From: DASTOB01 sp035720425
GTDB taxonomy: Bacteria > Chloroflexota > Limnocylindria > Limnocylindrales > CSP1-4
Assembly (NCBI GenBank): GCA_035720425.1
Contig: DASTOB010000091.1
Coordinates: forward strand, 1 to 20,696
Direction of reading: 5' to 3'
Length of the DNA stretch: 20,696 bases
Shown here: positions 1-5,866 of the stretch, piece by piece
Layout: each line of letters starts with the position of its first letter
Position numbering within the stretch: the stretch's first letter is position 1
The notes under the pieces: model-generated
What the model saw: the letters and a program-made list of their open reading frames with translations, nothing else
Database searches by the model: none
What the model was told of the DNA's origin: nothing
Position numbers and translations under genes: made by a program

Positions 1-1
1 C

Positions 2-667
2 ACGGCGGCCGACGAGCTCGTCGCCGGCTGCTCCGCCTGCGCCGACCTGGCGGCCGACCTGCGTGCCCTCGCCCGGGCCACCCACGACCTGCCGCCGGCC
101 GATCGGCCGCGCGACTTCTTCCTCACCCCGGCCGACGCCGAGCGGCTCCGCCCGCGCGGCCTCCGCCGCCTGCTCGCCGCCTTCGCCGCGCCGACGGCAC
201 CGATCCGCCCGCTCGCCACCGGACTGACCACGCTCGGCGTCGCCGGGCTCCTCCTCGCCGCCCTGCCCGGCATCCTGCCGATCGGCGGCGCGGCGTCGAT
301 GCCGCTTGCCGCGGTCGGTGACTCCGTCGCGCCGCAAGAGGCCGAGGGCGAACCGCCGGCAGCCGCGCCATCCAGCGCGCCGGAGCCCGGAACCGGGGCG
401 TCGCAGGGACGCGACACGAGCGGCTCATCCGACGACTACACCTCCGGCTCCGGCGGCACACCGACCGGCGAGAACAGTGGGGAGGGCGGTTCGACAGACG
501 GTGGCGTTCGCCTCGATTCCGACGACGACGCGCCCGGGTTCGATCTGCTGGCGCTCGCCGACGACGGCGGCCCGTCCGTGCTGATCGTCCTGTCTGGGTC
601 GTTCCTCATCGTCGGCCTTGGGCTGTTCGCGCTGCGCTGGACGGGTCGGCGCCTGGGCTCGGGATGA
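2..667 (+). CDS. Anti-sigma-factor-like zinc-finger membrane protein, 5' truncated
   Basis: The open frame runs in from the window edge and ends at TGA 665-667, leaving 221 visible residues. It begins with a CxxC motif (fragment C10 and C13) followed by an Ala/Leu-rich helix, as in the zf-HC2 end of membrane anti-sigma factors. The His expected four residues before the first Cys is a Leu here. A first membrane segment lies at about residues 70-96. It is followed by a long low-complexity Ser/Gly/Thr/Glu/Asp stretch, probably extracytoplasmic, and a second membrane helix at about 192-212 with a basic end (RWTGRR). In such families the N-terminal zinc domain holds an ECF sigma factor at the membrane; the sigma gene would be expected just left of the window. 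The start is missing. It could instead be a zinc-finger membrane protein with no sigma partner. The family call is moderate and the membrane topology fairly clear. Confidence 0.6.
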   Translation, partial: TAADELVAGCSACADLAADLRALARATHDLPPADRPRDFFLTPADAERLRPRGLRRLLAAFAAPTAPIRPLATGLTTLGVAGLLLAALPGILPIGGAASMPLAAVGDSVAPQEAEGEPPAAAPSSAPEPGTGASQGRDTSGSSDDYTSGSGGTPTGENSGEGGSTDGGVRLDSDDDAPGFDLLALADDGGPSVLIVLSGSFLIVGLGLFALRWTGRRLGSG

Positions 668-742
668 ACGCTCGTAGGCGGATCGGCTGAGGGCTCACAC
701 CGGCCTCGGTTCGGACGGGCGGCACGGGATGGAAGCCCGGTA

Positions 743-830
743 GGCCGGAAGCCCCGGAGGGCCGGAACGCCGGAAGCCCCGGGAGGCCGGAAGACCCGGA
801 AGGCCGGAAGGCCGGAAGCCCGGAAGGCCG
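743..830. repeat. Degenerate GGCCGGAAG-type repeat tract
   Basis: About 88 bp contain eight copies of CCGGAA, mostly inside GGCCGGAAG or CCCGGAAGG units of 9-17 bp. The plus strand is purine-biased within each unit. It starts 75 bp after the end of the preceding gene. The unit length is irregular, so this looks like slippage-type expansion rather than an ordered array. Its reverse strand reads as a collagen-like Gly/Pro/Leu frame, which is a by-product of the repeat. Confidence 0.75.
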
Positions 831-912
831 CGTGCCCGAACGGGTCGGCCGGACCGCCGTGGGCCCCGGATCCGGGGCGGCGCCTTGGAGCGCACCGTCT
901 CACGCCGGGCTC

Positions 913-1248
913 ATCGTCCCCATTCATGCCGGCGAGCCTTGCCCATTGGCGGCTCGGCCCGAACCGGGCGCGCGCCCGTGCATCGCGGTCCTTCTCGTGC
1001 CGACGATCGTGCCCATTCATGCGACACGCGGCACGAGAACGATACGCATGCTTCCCGGCCCGTGACCGGCCCGTCGAGCACGGCGTTCGGGGCGGTTGTC
1101 GCCCGCGACGCTCTGGCGACACGAATGGAGGCGATACGGGGATCGTCTGCGACCTGCCGGGCATGGTCCAGGGGCGCGATCCACACGTCCCACGCGCCTC
1201 GCCCGCGGTCACGCGGGCCCGTTGTCGCCAGGGCATGAATGGGGGCGC
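913..1248. repeat. Four dispersed copies of a GCATGAATGGGGNCGAT motif
   Basis: Two minus-strand copies (913-929 and 1006-1022; ATCGTCCCCATTCATGC and ATCGTGCCCATTCATGC, 16 of 17 identical) are followed by two plus-strand copies. Of the plus-strand copies, the one near 1232-1248 has GCATGAATGGGGGCG and the one near 1119-1135 is more diverged, ACACGAATGGAGGCGAT. The cores are 93, 110 and 114 bp apart, giving a two-inward, two-outward arrangement. The flanks share shorter GTCGC/GGCGAC pieces. This could be a short intergenic repeat family or a set of protein sites; the sequence alone does not decide. Confidence 0.65.
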
Positions 1249-1351
1249 TGAGGCGCTTTGTCCCATTGGCATCGCCGATCCTGCCGGTGCCCGGGAGCAG
1301 AGCCCGGTGCCACGGAGCGGGCCGGTACCCCCAGCAGGGCCCACACCTTAA

Positions 1352-1435
1352 AGCGGAGCCGCTGCCCCGAGCAAAGCCGCTGCCCCGAGCAAAGCCGGTG
1401 CAACAAGGCAGAGCCGGTACCTCGAGCAGAGTCGG
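1352..1435 (+). repeat. 18-bp tandem repeats just upstream of the polA promoter
   Basis: Units at 1352-1369, 1370-1387, 1388-1405 and 1407-1424, plus a partial unit at 1425-1435, follow the consensus AGCAAAGCCGCTGCCCCG. The first two differ at two positions and later ones change to GCCGGTRC. More diverged copies appear at about 1296-1335. The array ends 14 bp before the polA -10 element, so it covers or abuts the -35 region. The unit is a multiple of three and the array is open in the polA frame, but the promoter position argues against it being translated. Confidence 0.75.
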
Positions 1436-1449
1436 ACCTGAAGCCCGGA

Positions 1450-1461
1450 TACACTGGCCTC
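1450..1461 (+). promoter_or_regulatory. Leaderless promoter of polA (-10 TACACT)
   Basis: TACACT at 1450-1455 matches the TANNNT -10 pattern and is followed by exactly 6 nt and then the GTG start at 1462. This places transcription initiation on the start codon. No Shine-Dalgarno sequence precedes the GTG. No clear -35 hexamer is visible. The identical hexamer and spacing precede uvrB in this window, which strengthens the call. Confidence 0.65.
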
Positions 1462-4422
1462 GTGGACCGTCTCATGCTGCTCGACGGCAACGGACTCATC
1501 TATCGCGGCTACTTCGCACTCCCTCCGCTGACCACCTCGAAGGGTGAGCTCGTCAACGCCGTGTTCGGGTTCTGCAGCATCGTCCTGCGCGGGATCCATG
1601 ACATCCGCCCGGACTACCTCGCCGTCGCGTTCGATCTCCAGGGACCCACCTTCCGCCACGAGCAGTACGCCGAGTACAAGGCGACGCGCCAGCGCATGCC
1701 GGACGACCTTCGCGACCAGTTCCCAAAGGTTCGCGAAGTGGTCAAGGCCCTGCGCATCCCCGTCTACGAGCTCGCCGGCTACGAGGCGGACGACCTCATC
1801 GGGACGCTCACCGTCGAGGCAGAGGCGAAGGGTCTCGACACGACGATCGTGACCGGCGATCTCGACATGCTCCAGATCGTGAGTGACGCGACGCGGCTCA
1901 TGACCACCCGCTCCGGCGTCGAGAACACGATCGTCTACGACCCCGCGCGCATTCGCGAGCGGTTCGACCTCGAGCCGCGCCAGATGATCGACTACAAGGC
2001 GCTCAAGGGCGACGCGACCGACAACATCCCGGGCGTGCCCGGGGTGGGGGAGAAGACCGCGGCCAAGCTCATCGCCCAGTTCGACACGCTCGACGGCCTC
2101 TACGCGCGGCTCGACGAGGTGAAGCCGGACAAGCTGCGCGACAAGCTCGCCGAGCACCGCGAGCAGGTCTTCCGCGGCCGCGACCTGTCGACGATCGTGC
2201 GCGACCTGCCGGTGATGCTCGATCTCGAGGCCGCCCGGCTCGGCGACTACGACCGCGACACGGTCGTTCGTCTGTTCCGGGAGTACGAGTTCCGCACGCT
2301 CATCGAGCGGCTTCCGCCGATCCACGGCGAGTCGGCGGCCGAAACGGTCGAGGCGCTCCGCGACGTCGTCCAGAGCGGGACCGTGCCGGCCGCCCGGGTC
2401 GGTGGCGGTCGGCCGAGCGGGTGGGGGAGTGGGCCACCGATCCGGCCGCCGCGCCCGACGGCGGACCCGGGAGAGCTCCAGCTGAGCCTCGACTTCGACG
2501 TCGTCGGCCCCGCCACCGCATCGGCCGCCGCCGGTCACGCCGCCGCGGGTCAGGCCACCGGCCAGTCCCGGCCGCCGCTCAGCGACGCCGAGGACCTCCC
2601 GACCGCCCTTGCGCAGGCGATCGCCGCGCCGGACCGGATCGAACTGGTTGCCGGCGACGGCATCGACGAGCTCGCCACGTGGCTCACACGCCAGCCGATC
2701 GTCGGCGCGTCACTCCTGCTCGACGACCCACGACCGCGGCGAGGCACCCCGCTCGCCTTCGCCCTGGCCGGCGAGGACGGTCGGGTCGTGGCGGCCGAGG
2801 GCGCGGACGACGCCGCCCGCCTCCGGCACCTCGCCGAGCGGGCGGGCACCCCGCTCGTCGGCCACGAGATAAAGCCGGTCCTCGTCGCCCGCATCGCCGA
2901 CGACGTGACGGCACCGGCGACGCCGGTCGCGTTCGACACGCAGATCGCGGCCTACATCCTCAATGCCGCGCTGCGCAGCCAGACCATCGCCGACGTCGTC
3001 GCCGAGCAGCTCGACCTCATCCTGCCGCCGGCCACGGAGCTGACGCCGGCCGCCCGGGTCGGCCTCGAGGCGCTGTCGGCCGCGGCCGTTCGGGCGCCGC
3101 TGGAGCGGCGGCTCGCCGACGAAGGCCTCGATCGCCTGTTCCGGGAAGTGGAGCTGCCGCTCATCCCCGTCCTTGCCCGGATGGAGGCGACGGGCGTCGC
3201 GCTCGACGAGGCCGCCCTCGCCATCCTCGACACGGAGTTCCGCGCGGAAACGGATCGCCTCGAGCACGAGATCTACGCCGACGTCGGGCACGAGTTCAAC
3301 CTCGGCAGCCCGAAGCAGCTCGAGCAGGTCCTGTTCTTCGAGCTCAACCTCCCGAAGGGCAAGCGGACGAAGACCGGGTACTCGACCGACGCATCGGTCC
3401 TCGAGGACCTGCGGGCGGCTCACCCGATGATCGAGAAGCTCCTCGAATGGCGGGTCTACACGAAGCTGCGCTCGACCTACGTCGAGGCGCTCCCACTGCT
3501 CATCGCCGGCGACGGCCGGCTGCACACGACGTTCCACCAGGCCGTCGCGGCGACCGGCCGCCTGTCGTCGAGCGACCCGAACCTCCAGAACATCCCGATC
3601 CGGACCCCGCTCGGCCGGCGGATTCGGCGGGCCTTCGTGGCCGGCGCGCCGGACGTCACGCTGCTGGCGGCGGACTACTCGCAGATCGAGCTCCGGATCC
3701 TCGCCCACGTGTCCGGCGACGAGCACCTCAAGGACGCCTTCGCGCGGAAGGCGGACATCCATCGCGAGACCGCCGCCCGCGTCCTCCACAAGGCGCCGGA
3801 GGAGGTAACCGCCGACGAGCGCTCGATGGCCAAGATGGTCAACTTCGGGATCGCCTACGGGATGAGCGACTTCGGCCTGTCGACCCGGGCGAACATCCCG
3901 CGCAAGGAGGCCCAGGAGTTCATCAACACGTACTTCGCGACGTACTCGGGGATCAGCTACTACATGCTCGCGATCAAGGAGCAGGCACGGTCCCAGGGTT
4001 GGGTGTCCACGCTACTCGGCCGCAAGCGGCAGATCCCGGAGCTCCGGGCGGCCAACCCGGCCCTCCGCGGCGCCGGCGAGCGGATGGCGATCAACATGCC
4101 GATCCAGGGAACGGCCGCGGACATCCAGAAGATCGCAATGATTCGCGTCGCCGACCGGCTCGCGGCCGGCGGCTTCGGCGCCCGGTTGCTCCTCACCGTC
4201 CACGACGAGTTGCTGTTCGAGGTTCCGCGCGACGAGGTGGATCGGCTCGCCCCGGTCGTGCGCGAGACGATGGAGGGCGCCTTGCCCCTCGACGTGCCGC
4301 TCACCGTCGACATCAAGGTCGGCGACGACTGGGAGGCGATGACGCCGCTGACCCGGGAGGACGCGATCGCGGCCGAGGCCGACGAGCTGCCGGACGAGCC
4401 GGTCGCTCCCGTTCCCGGCTGA
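1462..4422 (+). CDS. polA: DNA polymerase I, probably without proofreading
   Basis: The protein is 986 aa, close to the usual length of about 930. Residues 1-300 are the 5' nuclease: LLDGNGLIYRGYF at the start, metal ligands D110/D111 and D133/D135, and an H3TH loop at about 191-204. A Pro/Gly/Ala-rich linker lies near 310-390. The 3'-5' exonuclease fold follows at about 391-520 but lacks the catalytic DxE pair: the aligned stretch around 414-422 reads VGASLLLDD. D492 in FDTQIAAYILN is retained, so the domain is probably inactive, as in Taq and Bst enzymes. The polymerase core is intact: motif A D738 in ADYSQIELR, O-helix K791 and F795 in KMVNFGIAYG, and motif C H914-D915-E916. The Phe at 795 is the dideoxy-discriminating type. 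GTG 1462 is chosen because the homology begins there and a leaderless -10 precedes it. It heads a five-gene operon and acts in gap filling after excision repair and in Okazaki fragment processing. Confidence 0.96.
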   Translation: MDRLMLLDGNGLIYRGYFALPPLTTSKGELVNAVFGFCSIVLRGIHDIRPDYLAVAFDLQGPTFRHEQYAEYKATRQRMPDDLRDQFPKVREVVKALRIPVYELAGYEADDLIGTLTVEAEAKGLDTTIVTGDLDMLQIVSDATRLMTTRSGVENTIVYDPARIRERFDLEPRQMIDYKALKGDATDNIPGVPGVGEKTAAKLIAQFDTLDGLYARLDEVKPDKLRDKLAEHREQVFRGRDLSTIVRDLPVMLDLEAARLGDYDRDTVVRLFREYEFRTLIERLPPIHGESAAETVEALRDVVQSGTVPAARVGGGRPSGWGSGPPIRPPRPTADPGELQLSLDFDVVGPATASAAAGHAAAGQATGQSRPPLSDAEDLPTALAQAIAAPDRIELVAGDGIDELATWLTRQPIVGASLLLDDPRPRRGTPLAFALAGEDGRVVAAEGADDAARLRHLAERAGTPLVGHEIKPVLVARIADDVTAPATPVAFDTQIAAYILNAALRSQTIADVVAEQLDLILPPATELTPAARVGLEALSAAAVRAPLERRLADEGLDRLFREVELPLIPVLARMEATGVALDEAALAILDTEFRAETDRLEHEIYADVGHEFNLGSPKQLEQVLFFELNLPKGKRTKTGYSTDASVLEDLRAAHPMIEKLLEWRVYTKLRSTYVEALPLLIAGDGRLHTTFHQAVAATGRLSSSDPNLQNIPIRTPLGRRIRRAFVAGAPDVTLLAADYSQIELRILAHVSGDEHLKDAFARKADIHRETAARVLHKAPEEVTADERSMAKMVNFGIAYGMSDFGLSTRANIPRKEAQEFINTYFATYSGISYYMLAIKEQARSQGWVSTLLGRKRQIPELRAANPALRGAGERMAINMPIQGTAADIQKIAMIRVADRLAAGGFGARLLLTVHDELLFEVPRDEVDRLAPVVRETMEGALPLDVPLTVDIKVGDDWEAMTPLTREDAIAAEADELPDEPVAPVPG

Positions 4423-4428
4423 GTCGAC

Positions 4429-4866
4429 ATGGCGCAGCCGATCGCGGACCCGGACGCGCTCGCCGGGATCGCCGCCAATCGGGCCGTCCTCGCACGGATC
4501 GCCGCGGGAGCCATTCCGGCGAAGAAGGCCGATGCGTGGAACCCCGGCGCCTGGGTCATGCGCACGCATCCGGACTTCACGGAGCTCCTCGAGGGCGTTG
4601 CACCGGACGACGTGCGGATCGTCCAGGGCATGACCGTGCTGGCCGACGCAGCCGGGCGGATCTACGGTGTCGGCTACGGCATGAGCAGGGTCTGGCTCAG
4701 GGTCCCGTCCGGGCCCGCCTACGACGACGCGATCGCAGGCGGCGTGGCCGCGGCGGTCGAGGAGCTCCCGGGCTGGGTCTGGGTGGATGGCTGGCGCGTG
4801 GACATCAGGGCGTGGGTCCGTGCATCGGCCGCCCTCACGCGCGACCTCGTATCGGCCGATGCCTGA
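4429..4866 (+). CDS. Unrecognised 145-aa protein between polA and mutM
   Basis: I do not recognise this family. The 145-aa product is soluble-looking, with no signal peptide or membrane segment. An Ala-rich N-terminal helix (about residues 8-30) is followed by a Trp-rich part. Notable features are WNPGAW (38-43), the acidic HPDFTELLEGVAPDDV stretch, a probable beta region YGVGYGMSRVWLRV, and a late WVWVDGWRVDIRAWV cluster with four Trp. The start ATG lies 6 nt after the polA stop with no clear ribosome binding site, and the stop overlaps mutM by 8 bp, so translation is probably coupled on both sides. Codon use matches its neighbours. Its position suggests expression with DNA repair genes, but a role in repair is only a guess from context. 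Confidence 0.75.
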   Translation: MAQPIADPDALAGIAANRAVLARIAAGAIPAKKADAWNPGAWVMRTHPDFTELLEGVAPDDVRIVQGMTVLADAAGRIYGVGYGMSRVWLRVPSGPAYDDAIAGGVAAAVEELPGWVWVDGWRVDIRAWVRASAALTRDLVSADA

Positions 4867-5866
4867 GCTCCCCGAGGTCGAGACCGTCGCGCGCGACCTG
4901 CGCCCCCTCATCGTGGGGGCGACGATCGTCGGCGCGCGCTGCTCGTGGGCGCGGACCCTTCGGACGCACGATCCGGCGACCTTCGCCGATGCGGTCGCCG
5001 GTCGGACGATCGAGGCCGTCGGACGGCGAGCCAAGCTCGTCGTCGTTCGGCTGTCGGGTGGTCTCGTCGTCACCGTCCACCTCAAGATGACCGGCCAGCT
5101 GTTCGTCGTCCCGGCCGCGGCGCCGGAGGACCCGTACGTCCGGCTCGTGCTCGAGCTCGCCGACGGGCGCGAGGTCCGGTTCCGCGACATCCGCAAGTTC
5201 GGCAAGGTCGGCCTCTACGAGGTCGACACGGCGAGCGGTGAGCCGCTCGTCGAGCGCGGCGGCGCGACCGCCTTCGGTGACCTGGGCCCGGAGCCGCTCG
5301 ACGAGGCGTTCACGCTCCGCGCGTTCCGACGCCGGTTGCGCGGCCGGCGCGGTCGGCTCAAGCCGCTCCTGCTCGACCAGTCGTTCATCGCCGGGATCGG
5401 CAACATCTACGCGGACGAGGCGCTCTGGACGGCGCGGCTCCATCCGCTGCGTTCCGCGACCACGCTCCGGGCGCCGGACGAGCGCCGCCTGTACGAGGCA
5501 ATCCGGGCGATCCTCGGCGAGGCGATCGAGCGCCGCGGGTCCTCGATCGACGACTACACCGCGCCCGACGGCGACGGCGCGATGCAGGAACGGCTGCAGG
5601 TCTACCAGCGGACCGGCGGCCCGTGCGCGCGCTGTGGCCATCCGGTCCGGCGGGTCGTCATCGGTGCCCGGTCGACCCACTTCTGCTCGTGGTGCCAGCG
5701 CCTCCGGCCGGCCGACCGGAAGGCGGCTGCCGCGATCCTGCGGGCTGCCGGCGCCCGTCCGGGGAGCCTAACCGAGCGGACGAAGCGGGCGGCCGAAACC
5801 CGCCGCGCGGCAGCGCGCGCGGCGATGGGCGTGGAGCCGACCGCGGCCTCGGGGGACGAGGGCTGA
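4859..5866 (+). CDS. mutM: Formamidopyrimidine-DNA glycosylase (Fpg/MutM)
   Basis: This is a bifunctional glycosylase/AP lyase that removes 8-oxoguanine and Fapy lesions from DNA. The N-terminus MPELPEVETV is the family hallmark: P2 becomes the catalytic N-terminal proline, with E3 the general acid. K59 in RRAKLV matches the conserved phosphate-contacting lysine. The H2TH helix reads QSFIAGIGNIYADEALW. A C4 zinc finger is complete: C256-x2-C259-x16-C276-x2-C279. The protein is 335 aa against about 270 for the family; the extra roughly 55 residues after the zinc finger are Ala/Arg-rich and of unknown role. The start overlaps the previous gene by 8 bp and is fixed by the required MPELPE end. 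The stop TGA shares its A with the next start (TGATG). Confidence 0.96.
   Translation: MPELPEVETVARDLRPLIVGATIVGARCSWARTLRTHDPATFADAVAGRTIEAVGRRAKLVVVRLSGGLVVTVHLKMTGQLFVVPAAAPEDPYVRLVLELADGREVRFRDIRKFGKVGLYEVDTASGEPLVERGGATAFGDLGPEPLDEAFTLRAFRRRLRGRRGRLKPLLLDQSFIAGIGNIYADEALWTARLHPLRSATTLRAPDERRLYEAIRAILGEAIERRGSSIDDYTAPDGDGAMQERLQVYQRTGGPCARCGHPVRRVVIGARSTHFCSWCQRLRPADRKAAAAILRAAGARPGSLTERTKRAAETRRAAARAAMGVEPTAASGDEG

Larger units (their letters stand above)
668..1461. other. 794-bp repeat-rich intergenic region upstream of polA
   Basis: No convincing gene lies here. Open frames exist on both strands, but their products are low-complexity translations of repeats. The region holds three repeat families described separately: CCGGAA-rich repeats, dispersed GCATGAATGGGG motifs and 18-bp tandem repeats. 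It also holds a perfect 16-bp palindrome GCCCCGGATCCGGGGC at 863-878, a 14-bp palindrome CGGGCGCGCGCCCG at 965-978, and a 7-bp stem with a 4-nt loop at 1201-1218. A second short motif, TTG(T)CCCATTGGC, occurs directly repeated at 939-950 and 1258-1270. No T-tract terminator for the preceding gene is visible. Confidence 0.7.

Noticed and set aside
911..1186. A 91-codon minus-strand frame with repeated HEW motifs
   Set aside because: The HEW repeats are the reading of the dispersed GAATGGG motif; codon use and composition do not resemble the real genes.
436..1344. A 302-codon minus-strand open frame across the repeat region, collagen-like
   Set aside because: It overlaps the end of the preceding plus-strand gene and its product is low-complexity Gly/Pro/Arg from the repeats. 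Stop-poor frames are expected at this GC content.
1258..1461. A 68-codon N-terminal extension of PolA, with a repeated RCPEQS sequence
   Set aside because: The extension is the translation of the 18-bp repeats, has no homology to PolA, and the -10 hexamer lies inside it 6 nt before the GTG at 1462.
668..1461. A CRISPR array in the repeat region
   Set aside because: The repeats are short, diverged and in mixed orientation, and the spacers are neither uniform in length nor flanked by cas genes.
2421..5090. An 889-codon plus-strand frame overlapping polA and mutM
   Set aside because: It is an Arg/Pro/Gly-rich shifted reading of polA and its neighbours, whose own frames contain all the conserved motifs.
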